A program made the translations under genes and the position numbers. Below the pieces are notes generated by a model, which saw nothing but the letters and a program-made list of their open reading frames with translations, did not search any database and was not told where the DNA came from. This document shows, piece after piece, positions 19,801-26,928 of a stretch of 64,000 bases of DNA (its first letter is position 1; each line of letters begins with the position of its first letter). Source of the DNA: JBFMCT01 sp046565765 (GTDB lineage Bacteria; Actinomycetota; Acidimicrobiia; Acidimicrobiales; AC-14); NCBI GenBank assembly GCA_046565765.1, contig JBKHXX010000033.1, positions 1 to 64,000 of the forward strand. The letters run 5' to 3'.

Positions 19801-20273
19801 TGGCGGTAGTGGGCGGTCCACGGGCCGTCGAGGGACTGCGACGAGGGCGCGTCCCCCCACGCCACCTCGGAGGTCGCCCATGCCCGACCCCCGTTGACGG
19901 CCGCCCGCTCCAGCTCGCGGGCGGTGGCCTCGAGGAACTGGAACAGCACCTGGGTGCGCACCGAGGGCGGCGCGTCGAGGGCCCGCAGCTTCTGGACCTC
20001 CCGCCGGATCGGCTGCCAGGCCCGCTCGTCGCCGAACTCGGCGCACAGGTGGTTGAAGAAGTGCTCGCTGTCGTCCAGCCAGTGCACGATCTGGGGCCGC
20101 CAGCGCCGCACCGCCAGGCGCCCCTCGATGAGACCCAGCAGGCCCGGCGCAGCCCGGAGGACCGCCGAGTTGTGCCCGTCGAAGAACACGAACCCCTCCC
20201 GGCCGGGAAGGCCGTCGAGGAGGATCGACTTGCGGCCGGCGGGACCACGGCGAACAGCGTTGGCTGTGGGCAC
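16827..20273 (-). CDS. Glycoside hydrolase family 2 (beta-mannosidase/exo-glycosidase-like) with extra terminal domains
   Basis: 1148 residues. A helical extension of about 140 residues precedes the GH2 sugar-binding jelly roll (FDGVDYLADVWVNGHHVGGHEGFF), then Ig-like domains and a TIM barrel. The acid/base is Glu570 in YEAHNEPDM and the nucleophile is probably Glu650 in PTEFGIQAMPS, both intact. A helical and then disordered basic C-terminus is added. No signal peptide, so it appears cytoplasmic, unlike most secreted mannosidases. Start is GTG 20273 with AGGAGG 13 bases upstream, rather far. First gene of a two-gene operon with the glycosyltransferase-like protein. Confidence 0.88.
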   Translation of the reverse strand: MPTANAVRRGPAGRKSILLDGLPGREGFVFFDGHNSAVLRAAPGLLGLIEGRLAVRRWRPQIVHWLDDSEHFFNHLCAEFGDERAWQPIRREVQKLRALDAPPSVRTQVLFQFLEATARELERAAVNGGRAWATSEVAWGDAPSSQSLDGPWTAHYRQSPGNHVERDLDLPLNWELVPGIERYAGTMRFTRVLTTGTRADGDRALLRFDGVDYLADVWVNGHHVGGHEGFFGPFELDVSDFLRDGEANVVRLAVTSPDDPAGPGTHVTSGWHDFSPASAFPNRKTLLKGTLGHHDARRGGAWSSMTSQDGNTGGPWAPINLRLVRALHFTVPGLRATTLEADGEAGTATVQVRACVANRADQAVKATLRLRVEPANFDGPAHDLERMVVVASGSGDVVVDADLTAVELWQPADHGRPALYRVRAELVARGRVQDEVEVETGFRVLGVSPVGESTGRDGAWVVNGREVFVRGTNLLPTYWLSEYTDDRIARDLDLLEGAGFNAVIVHTLVLPEAFYAEASRRGLLVEQIFPLQWTYEQSHELADRAIAQAEAMADLLGNHPCVVSYEAHNEPDMRTWEDLDNRFMDFDLHAALRRADPSRWVTTFSSGNHAYPGQFYPLRDDNGFATLPARFPEEEVHGRRISRHANMPTEFGIQAMPSVALFRELLTEERVRAVLERIRNDPRWLDAGGESWEATSKGLDEAKAVLGEGSWDDALRALDWPLLWEPGGLENRIRDVEQRSPNPDDGTVRELLSCRVALVVLEVLHYGAFKGENFWFGLWRPAPTLEGFVAVGQERQYRLHKDAIEHYLNAGVTGPITGWFSFMFRDADWQAPTWGVVDAAWTPKKAYRAYQESNGPIRVSLPAVLRAPVRLPGEPWAAGGEVVLANDTARPLGPVHLHLRVEGSDGRELSRLAEEPAATTELDAGRGATATVAVDGWTVPPDVAAGTWFLAAELTTPSGDRLALNRYELVVADVTFSELDRLTVPQVRSLLDGNRRRPGFHYWQHGGLAHKAGPGVRGLLRGFAHARAAGVDVYEVVQGEHLFRHLVAELAGVRHAAWLVDQVWRIRSEVVSPAEKARVLVAYLERLVGAAEHRLEGGPGPRRRRTAAPATARADAPPAAITTEPSPWAAVGRDRDRTVGPRGPRKEI

Positions 20274-20443
20274 GTTGAGAGGCTCGCCTCCTGCTCGGGA
20301 ACGAGACGGCGGTCGGAAGCGGGGAAGTGCACAGGGCGCACGCCGGCCCGCCCCGGAACTTGGACGGGTGCTGCCCCTCCTAGCTCCCTACCCGGTCACC
20401 AGGCCGAGGACACATGACGGCTCGGCGACGGCGAGGTGACGGG

Positions 20444-20517
20444 TGGGCCGTGAGGGAGTCGAACCCCCGACCTCTTGCGCGTCATGCAAGCGCTCTAACC
20501 AGCTGAGCTAACGGCCC
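20444..20517 (-). tRNA. tRNA-Val (anticodon GAC)
   Basis: A complete cloverleaf: acceptor GGGCCGT/ACGGCCC, D arm GCTC/GAGC, anticodon stem CTTGC/GCAAG around loop ATGACGC, and T arm with TTCGACT. Anticodon GAC reads valine codons GUC/GUU. The base after the anticodon is G and the loop opens with A, both uncommon for tRNA-Val. The 3' CCA is not encoded. Confidence 0.93.
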
Positions 20518-20529
20518 GGTGGGTGCAGG

Positions 20530-23514
20530 CTATCGCTCCTCCACGGCCGGCGCGAAGCCTTGGCGGAGGGTGTTCTCGCTCACCGCCCGGGGGTCGACGA
20601 ACTGCATGAGGTAGTCGGGACCGCCCGCCTTGGACCCGACGCCCGACAGCCCGTAGCCGCCGAACGGCTGGCGGCCGACGACCGCGCCGGTGATCGTCCG
20701 GTTGATGTAGACGTTGCCGGCTCGCAGCTCGCCGGTGGCGTAGCGGATGTGCGACGGCGACCGGGAGACGACGCCGGCGGTGAGGGCGTAGTCGGTGCGG
20801 TTGGCCATGGCCACGGCCTCCTCGAACGACCCCGCCCGGCTGACGGTCAGGACCGGCCCGAAGATCTCCTCGGTGTTGAGGCGGCCATCCGAGGGAACGC
20901 CCACCACGATCGTCGGCCCCACGAAGTAGCCCTCGCCGGGCACGTCCTCCCGGGCCAGGACCACGTCGCCCTCCGACGGCGCCAGCTCCACGTAGGAGCG
21001 GACCTTCTTGTGGGCGTCGGCGTCGATGACGGGTCCCACATCGGTGCTCATCTCCCGGGGATGGCCGACGATGAGCTCACCCGCCGCCCCCACCAGCCGC
21101 TCGACGAGCTGGTCGTGGACGGCGTCGAGCACGATGAGGCGGGCGGCGGCCGAGCACTTCTGGCCGGCGTAGCCGAAGGCGGAGTTGAGGACGATGGGAA
21201 CGGCCTGGTCGAGGTCGGCGTCGGCGTCCACGATCAGGGCGTTCTTGCCTCCCATCTCGGCCACCACCCGCTTGACGTGGCGCTGGCCGCTGCGGTGCAC
21301 GGCGGCCGCCTCGACGATGCCCAGGCCCACCGCCTTGGAGCCGGTGAAGGCCACGAAGGCCACCTCGGGATGCTCGACCAGGTGGGCGCCCACCTCCTCC
21401 CCCGTGCCGGGGAGGAAGGCGAGCACGCCCTCGGGCAGCCCCCCGGCCCGAAGGGCCTCGACCAGCTTGGCCGCCACGGCCGGGGTCTGCTCGGCCGGCT
21501 TGAACAGCACCGCGTTGCCGGTGACCAGGGCGGCCACGACCATGCCGGTGGGGATGGCCAGGGGGAAGTTCCAGGGGGCGATCACCGCGCCGATGCCCTT
21601 GGCCTGGTAGTGGAGGGTGTTGCGCTCGCCCGGCGGCGACTCGACCAACCCCCCCGCGTCGAGCCGCAGCGCCTCCCGGCCGTAGTACTCGCAGAAGTCG
21701 ATGGCCTCAGACACGTCGCCGTCGGCTTCCTTCCAGGGCTTGCCCGCCTCGAACACCTCCAGGGCGGCCAGATCGTTGCGCCGGGCCCGCATCCACTCCG
21801 CCGCCCGGAACAGCACGGCGGCCCGGTCGCGGGCGGGGGCCCTCCGCCACGCCGGCCACGCCCGGCGGGCCGCCTCCACCGCCGCCTCCGCCTCCTCGGG
21901 CCCGCACGCGGCCGACACGGCCACCGTCGTCGAGGGGTCGGCGGGGTCCACGGACGGGATGGTGGCCAGGGTGTGGACGGGATGGCCGTCGATGATCGCC
22001 GGCACGGCTATGCCGAGGTCACCCCCGACCCGGCTCACCGCCGCCGCGAACCCGGCTCGGGCGGTGGCCTTGCGCCACTCGGCCAGGGGCTCGTGGTGGT
22101 AGGGGCCGGGCGAGGCGGCGTCGGTGGCAGGCCGGCGGGTGGGGGCCGCCGGCTCGGGCAGGCGGTCGACGTCGGGCGGGGCCACCAGCTCGTCGAGGGC
22201 CCGGCCCTCCACGAAGCGGCGCCGCACGAAGCTCTCGTTGGCGGTGTTCTCCAGTAGCCGCCGGACCAGGTATGCCATCCCCGGCACGAGCTCGCCGACG
22301 GGTGCGTAGACCCGCAGCCGCAGCCCCATGCGCCGGACGGCGGCGTGGATGGGCTCGGCCATCCCGTACAGCAGCTGGATCTCGAAGCCCGTGTCGGGGA
22401 TGCCCTTGGAGCGGGCGTACTCCACCGCGTAGGCGATCGAGCGCAGGTTGTGGGTGCCGAAGGCGGCCCGCACGTCGCCGTGGTGGTCGTGGAGGAGGCG
22501 CACGCAGCGCTCGTAGTTGGCGTCCGTCTCCTCCTTGTGGCGGAACACCGGCACGGGCCACCCCTCGGCCTCTGCCTGGACCGTCTCGGTATCCCAGTAC
22601 GCCCCCTTGACCAGGCGCACGGTCACCGGCCGCGACCGGGAGGCCGACCAGGCGACGAGGTCGGCCAGGTCGTCGCGCGAGTCGGTCAGGTAGGCCTGGA
22701 TGACGGCGCCGGCGTCGAGGTCGGCGAACTCGTCTTCGGCGAGCAGGTCGCGGAACAGCTGCAGGGTGAGGTCCTTGACGTCGTAGTGCTCGGCGTCGAA
22801 GTGGACGAACGCGCCCGCGTCCCGGGCCAGGCGCAGGATCGGCCGCAGCCGGGACTTGGCCGAGGCCAGCCCCTCGTCCCTGGTCAGCGGCGAGTAGTGG
22901 GCGGCCAGGGCGGTGGGCTTGACGCTGACGTTGACCCGGGGCAGGGGGCCCAGGTCGTCCCGCTCGAGGTGGTCGTCGGGGGCCCAGTGGCGGCTGGCGT
23001 CGATCAGCACCCGCAGCAGCTCCTCCACCCGGGCCGCGTAGCGGTCGGCCTCGGCCGAGGTGACCGTCTTCTCGCCCAGCAGGTCGACGGTGGACGCCGC
23101 CCCCAGCCGCCACAGGCGGTGGAGGTTGGCCACGGCCCGGCGGGGGTCGGGGCCGACGATGAACTGCTCGGCCACCCGGGTGATGTTGCGCCGGGCCAGG
23201 CCGGCGGCCGCCGCCCGCCCGAACGGCATGTGCTCGGCCATGCCCAGGCCGAGGTCGAGGGCCTTGGGCACGTCGGCCCCGGCGAAGTACTCGTCAAGGT
23301 GGCGCAGCACGTCCTCGTCGTCGACGGTGGCGGGGAACACGTCCACGAACCGGAACAGCTGGGTCTTGAACGAGGGGTGGGACATGGCCCACTCGAGCAT
23401 CCGCTCGCTCCACCACGACGCCTGCACCACGCCCCCCCTGGAGCCGGCCTCGGAACCGAGGTCGGCGAGCCGGCGGGCCAGGCTCGTGACCTGGGCGTCG
23501 AGCGGCGTGGCCAT
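20530..23514 (-). CDS. putA: Bifunctional proline dehydrogenase / glutamate semialdehyde dehydrogenase
   Basis: Oxidises proline to glutamate in two steps. 994 residues: an N-terminal helical and FAD-binding PRODH barrel (NVSVKPTAL; FVHFDAEHYDVKDLT; VRLVKGAYWDTE; THNLRSI) to about residue 470, then an NAD-dependent aldehyde dehydrogenase (APWNFPLAIPTG; FTGSKAVG; EMGGKNALIVDADAD; catalytic Cys in GYAGQKCSAAARL near 785). It is the short PutA form without the DNA-binding ribbon-helix-helix domain, so it should not repress its own gene. The tRNA-Val gene lies 12 bases past its stop. Confidence 0.97.
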   Translation of the reverse strand: MATPLDAQVTSLARRLADLGSEAGSRGGVVQASWWSERMLEWAMSHPSFKTQLFRFVDVFPATVDDEDVLRHLDEYFAGADVPKALDLGLGMAEHMPFGRAAAAGLARRNITRVAEQFIVGPDPRRAVANLHRLWRLGAASTVDLLGEKTVTSAEADRYAARVEELLRVLIDASRHWAPDDHLERDDLGPLPRVNVSVKPTALAAHYSPLTRDEGLASAKSRLRPILRLARDAGAFVHFDAEHYDVKDLTLQLFRDLLAEDEFADLDAGAVIQAYLTDSRDDLADLVAWSASRSRPVTVRLVKGAYWDTETVQAEAEGWPVPVFRHKEETDANYERCVRLLHDHHGDVRAAFGTHNLRSIAYAVEYARSKGIPDTGFEIQLLYGMAEPIHAAVRRMGLRLRVYAPVGELVPGMAYLVRRLLENTANESFVRRRFVEGRALDELVAPPDVDRLPEPAAPTRRPATDAASPGPYHHEPLAEWRKATARAGFAAAVSRVGGDLGIAVPAIIDGHPVHTLATIPSVDPADPSTTVAVSAACGPEEAEAAVEAARRAWPAWRRAPARDRAAVLFRAAEWMRARRNDLAALEVFEAGKPWKEADGDVSEAIDFCEYYGREALRLDAGGLVESPPGERNTLHYQAKGIGAVIAPWNFPLAIPTGMVVAALVTGNAVLFKPAEQTPAVAAKLVEALRAGGLPEGVLAFLPGTGEEVGAHLVEHPEVAFVAFTGSKAVGLGIVEAAAVHRSGQRHVKRVVAEMGGKNALIVDADADLDQAVPIVLNSAFGYAGQKCSAAARLIVLDAVHDQLVERLVGAAGELIVGHPREMSTDVGPVIDADAHKKVRSYVELAPSEGDVVLAREDVPGEGYFVGPTIVVGVPSDGRLNTEEIFGPVLTVSRAGSFEEAVAMANRTDYALTAGVVSRSPSHIRYATGELRAGNVYINRTITGAVVGRQPFGGYGLSGVGSKAGGPDYLMQFVDPRAVSENTLRQGFAPAVEER

Positions 23515-23599
23515 CGTCCTCAGGGTATGGCAGCGGCACCGCTAGCTCGGGGCACCTTCCCAGCCGCGTCACAGGAGGCGCACAGCCAACGGCGCGACC

Positions 23600-24319
23600 A
23601 TGGAAGCAGTGGAGGACCCCAAGACCAGGATCCTGGTCGTCGACGACGAGCCCAACATCACCGACCTGGTGAGCACCGCCCTGCGCTACGAGGGCTTCGA
23701 CGTGGAGGTGGCGGCCGACGGCCGCAGCGCGCTCAGTGCGGGCCAGACGTTCCGCCCCGAGCTGATGGTCCTCGACGTCATGCTCCCCGACCTCGACGGT
23801 TTCTCCGTGGTCCGGCGGCTGCGGTCCGACAACGTGCCCGTGTCGGTCGTGTTCCTGACCGCCCGCGACGCCACCGAGGACAAGGTGGCGGGCCTCACCC
23901 TGGGCGGTGACGACTACGTCACCAAGCCGTTCAGCATCGAGGAGCTGGTGGCCCGGGTGCGGGCCGTGCTGCGCCGGGCCCAGGGACCCTCGGCCAAGAA
24001 CAGCGGCCGCCTCACCTTCGCCGACCTGGAGCTCGACGAGGACACCCGCGAGGTGTGGCGGGGCACCGAGCCCATCCAGCTCACCGCCACCGAGTTCAAG
24101 CTGCTCCGCTACCTGATGCTGAACCCCCGCCGGGTGCTGACCAAGGCGCAGATCCTCGACCACGTGTGGCAGTACGACTTCGACGGCGACGCCAACGTGG
24201 TCGAGACGTACATCAGCTACCTCCGCAAGAAGGTGGACAAGGTGGAGCCCCGCCTGATCCACACCGTCCGGGGCGTGGGCTACAGCCTGCGGCTGCCGCC
24301 CGGACACGCCGCCGGGTAG
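23600..24319 (+). CDS. OmpR/PhoB-family response regulator
   Basis: 239 residues: receiver domain with acidic pocket (VVDDEP), phosphorylation site Asp59 in LMVLDVMLPDLDG, the conserved Thr in FLTARD and Lys in VTKPF, then a winged-helix DNA-binding domain from about residue 135 (LTATEFKLLRYLMLNPRRVLTKAQI; VRGVGYSL). Works with the histidine kinase encoded three bases downstream. Mycobacterial TcrA/MprA-type regulators look alike, but the target genes are not evident. Confidence 0.96.
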   Translation: MEAVEDPKTRILVVDDEPNITDLVSTALRYEGFDVEVAADGRSALSAGQTFRPELMVLDVMLPDLDGFSVVRRLRSDNVPVSVVFLTARDATEDKVAGLTLGGDDYVTKPFSIEELVARVRAVLRRAQGPSAKNSGRLTFADLELDEDTREVWRGTEPIQLTATEFKLLRYLMLNPRRVLTKAQILDHVWQYDFDGDANVVETYISYLRKKVDKVEPRLIHTVRGVGYSLRLPPGHAAG

Positions 24320-24322
24320 CCG

Positions 24323-25828
24323 GTGACGCTCAGGAGGCGTCTGCTCGTCGGCCTGCTCGCCCTCGTGGCGGTGGGCGTCACCGTCTCCACCCTCGTCACC
24401 TACCGCTCGGTCCGGGTCTTCCTCTACGACCGTCTCGACCAGCAGCTGGTCGCCAACGTGGAGATCCTCTCCTTCCAGCTCACGGGTGGCCGCCGGGGCA
24501 CCCCGCCCCGCCCGGGCACCTCGATCACCCGGGACGACTCCTCGGCGCCGGCCGGCACGTGGGCGGCCGTCGTCAGGCCCGACGGCACCGTACCCACCGC
24601 CCTGTGCGTGGGGTGCCGCCAGCAGCCGTTCGACGCCCCCCGGCCCCAGTTCGACAAGGACGACCTGGGCCGGCGCCGGCCCGTCACCGTGCCCGGCCTG
24701 GCCGGCGGTGGCCGCTGGCGCCTCGTCTCCACGCCCGAGCCCAACGGGGACACGCTGGTGTTCGCGGCGCCCCTCCGCGAGGTCGAGCAGACCATCGCCA
24801 AGCTGGTCGGCATCCAGCTGCTGGCGGCCGCAGCGGTGCTCGGCGGGGTCGGCCTGAGCGCGTTCTTCCTGATCAGAGGGGGCCTGCGGCCCTTGCAGGA
24901 CATGGGCCGCACCGCCGCCGCCATCGCCGCCGGCGACCTGTCCCGCCGGGTCGAGCACACCGACGAGCGCACCGAGGTCGGCCAGCTCGGCGTGGCCTTC
25001 AACCGCATGCTGGGGCACATCGAGCACGCCTTCGACGCTCAGCAGGCGTCCGAGCACCGGCTCCGGCGGTTCATCGCCGACGCGTCCCACGAGCTGCGCA
25101 CGCCGCTGACGTCGATCCGCGGCTACGCCGAGTTGTTCCGGCGGGGGGCAGCCGAGCGGCCCGAGGACCTGGCCAAGGCCATGCGCCGCATCGAGGAGGA
25201 GGCGGCCCGGATGGGAGTGCTGGTCGACGACCTGCTGCTCCTCGCCCGCCTCGACCAGGGGCGCGCCCTCGAGCGCCACCCGGTCGACCTGACCGCCATC
25301 GCCGCCGACGCCGTGGACGACGCCCGGGCCGTCGAACCCGACCGGCCCGTGTCTCTGGAGGCGCCCGCATCGGTGGTGGTGAGCGGCGACGACCTCCGCC
25401 TCCGCCAGGTGGCGGCCAACCTGCTCGCCAACGCTCGACAGCACACGCCTCCCGGCACGCCCGTGCACGTGACGGTGGCCCGCAACGGCGACTCGGCCAG
25501 CCTGGTCGTGGCCGACGAGGGCCCGGGTCTCGCCCCCGAACAGGCCGAACGGGTCTTCGAGCGCTTCTACCGGGCCGACGCCGCCCGTTCGCGGGCGCAG
25601 GGCGGCACCGGCCTGGGCCTGGCCATCGTGGCCGCCATCGCCGAAGCCCACGGCGGCCGGGCCACTGCCGACAGCGAGCCCGGCAAGGGCGCCCGCTTCA
25701 CGGTCACCCTCCCCGCAGCAGGCGCCGGTGCGACCGCCTTCCCGTCAGAGGCGGCGGCGGGTGCCGGCGCGCCAGCCGAAACCGGCCACCAGGGCGATCA
25801 GGAACACCACCAGCAGGAAGATCAGTAG
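24323..25828 (+). CDS. Sensor histidine kinase
   Basis: 501 residues. Two membrane helices (near 8-26 and 170-192) flank an outer sensor domain of about 140 residues; HAMP follows, then the HisKA site His256 in DASHELRTPLTSIRG, and an HATPase domain with N box (NLLANARQHTP), G1 DEGPGLAP and G2 GGTGLGLAIV. All catalytic motifs are intact. Start is GTG three bases after the regulator stop. The catalytic domain normally ends at FTVTLP; the further 35-residue Ala/Gln/His tail is antisense to a small membrane-protein gene and may be incidental. Confidence 0.95.
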   Translation: MTLRRRLLVGLLALVAVGVTVSTLVTYRSVRVFLYDRLDQQLVANVEILSFQLTGGRRGTPPRPGTSITRDDSSAPAGTWAAVVRPDGTVPTALCVGCRQQPFDAPRPQFDKDDLGRRRPVTVPGLAGGGRWRLVSTPEPNGDTLVFAAPLREVEQTIAKLVGIQLLAAAAVLGGVGLSAFFLIRGGLRPLQDMGRTAAAIAAGDLSRRVEHTDERTEVGQLGVAFNRMLGHIEHAFDAQQASEHRLRRFIADASHELRTPLTSIRGYAELFRRGAAERPEDLAKAMRRIEEEAARMGVLVDDLLLLARLDQGRALERHPVDLTAIAADAVDDARAVEPDRPVSLEAPASVVVSGDDLRLRQVAANLLANARQHTPPGTPVHVTVARNGDSASLVVADEGPGLAPEQAERVFERFYRADAARSRAQGGTGLGLAIVAAIAEAHGGRATADSEPGKGARFTVTLPAAGAGATAFPSEAAAGAGAPAETGHQGDQEHHQQEDQ

Positions 25829-25834
25829 CTCCAC
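25745..25834 (-). CDS. 29-residue single-helix membrane microprotein, antisense to the kinase 3' end
   Basis: A 30-codon gene too short for usual gene calling. GTG 25834 is preceded at seven bases by GGAGGAG (25842-25848), a near-perfect ribosome site. The product has an acidic N-terminus, one helix (LLIFLLVVFLIALVAGFGW) and a basic end (RAGTRRRL): a classic N-out/C-in single-pass microprotein. Its codons overlap the last 28 codons of the histidine kinase on the other strand, including its stop. Function unknown; it could modulate a membrane complex. Confidence 0.6.
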   Translation of the reverse strand: MELLIFLLVVFLIALVAGFGWRAGTRRRL

Positions 25835-25920
25835 GACTTGGCTCCTCCTCGTCGGCTCCCGTGGCTCGGGAGCGGGTGCGTCCGACCCGTACCCACTGGA
25901 CCGCCGTTTCAGTCAGTCAG

Positions 25921-26919
25921 TCACCGGCCGAGCACTGACAGTGCCCACCTCGTGATCGCTTCCAACGCCTCGTGCGCCATGGGCCGGCGCAGCGCGATCA
26001 GGCTCACCCGCTCCCACACCCGCTGGCCGGGATCGGGCGAGACGGGGTTGAAGTAGTGCTCGAGACCGGGCAGGACGACCAGGGTGACGTCGTCGTTGCC
26101 GGCATCCCGCAAGACCCCGTAGGTGCGCAGGGCGTCCTCCACCGGCACGTTGAGGTCGTCGCCCCCGTGCAACACGAGGGCGGGACAGCGCACGGCCCGC
26201 ATCTCGGCCGCATAGTCGGTGCCGAGGTCCTGGCGGAGCCGGGTGGTGGGCAGCTCGAGCGTCACGCCGCGGCCTTCCAGGCGCACGACCTCCTCGCCTG
26301 CGGCGGCGCCCTCCAGCAGGCGTTCCATGCCTTCGCTGCGGAGCAGGCTCGCCGGCAGGTTGGCCTCCAGCCATGCACGCTGGTCGTCGGTGAACTCGAC
26401 CCAATGGCGCCGCAACCGCCCCACGTTCCACCGGAGCATGTCCTCGATGGGCGACGACAGGGCGCCCAGCAGCCCCGCACCGGCGATCCCCGGCTCGTCG
26501 CGGCACACCCGGCAGGCCACCAGGGCGCCCGCACTGTGGCCGGCCACGGCCACCCGCTCCCCTGCGATCTCGGGCCGGGCCCGCAGCCACCGGACGCAAG
26601 CGAGGGCGTCGGCCACGTCGGTGTGGTAGCCGACGTGGGCCGGGTCGCCCCCGGAGCGGCCGAAGCCCCTGCGGTCCCACCGCAGCGAGGCGATCCCCGC
26701 GCCCGCGAGGTCGTGGGCGATCCGTCGCATGGTGCCCGGTGCGGGCGGGTCGCCGGGCGTCCCTCCCTCGAGGACCAGGTCGCCGTCGCGGGTGTCGGCC
26801 CCGCTCCCCGCGATCAGGGCGACGGCGGGGACGGGAGTCGCCGCCGACGCCTCCTCGGGTAGGCACAGCACGGCGGCGATGCCCACGCCAGAGGCGACGG
26901 CGACCTCCTGCTCCCGCAC
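25921..26919 (-). CDS. Alpha/beta hydrolase
   Basis: 332 residues, cytoplasmic. The nucleophile elbow is GHSAG (VAVAGHSAGALVA); the acid is in LHGGDDLNVPVED and the histidine in LPGLEHYFNP, completing the triad. LIAGSGADTRDGD before it carries the oxyanion region, and IASLRWDRRGFGRSGGD is typical of serine hydrolases related to acyl-peptide or dienelactone hydrolases. Substrate unknown. Starts with GTG. It sits nine bases from the copper ATPase stop and the same promoter could read into it, which makes copper control possible but unproven. Confidence 0.88.
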   Translation of the reverse strand: MREQEVAVASGVGIAAVLCLPEEASAATPVPAVALIAGSGADTRDGDLVLEGGTPGDPPAPGTMRRIAHDLAGAGIASLRWDRRGFGRSGGDPAHVGYHTDVADALACVRWLRARPEIAGERVAVAGHSAGALVACRVCRDEPGIAGAGLLGALSSPIEDMLRWNVGRLRRHWVEFTDDQRAWLEANLPASLLRSEGMERLLEGAAAGEEVVRLEGRGVTLELPTTRLRQDLGTDYAAEMRAVRCPALVLHGGDDLNVPVEDALRTYGVLRDAGNDDVTLVVLPGLEHYFNPVSPDPGQRVWERVSLIALRRPMAHEALEAITRWALSVLGR

Positions 26920-26928
26920 CGGCGCTGT

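Noticed and set aside
25907..25924. CAGT tandem tetranucleotide run before the hydrolase stop
   Set aside because: Only three to four units, partly inside the stop region; no sign of phase variation because it does not sit in a start or promoter.
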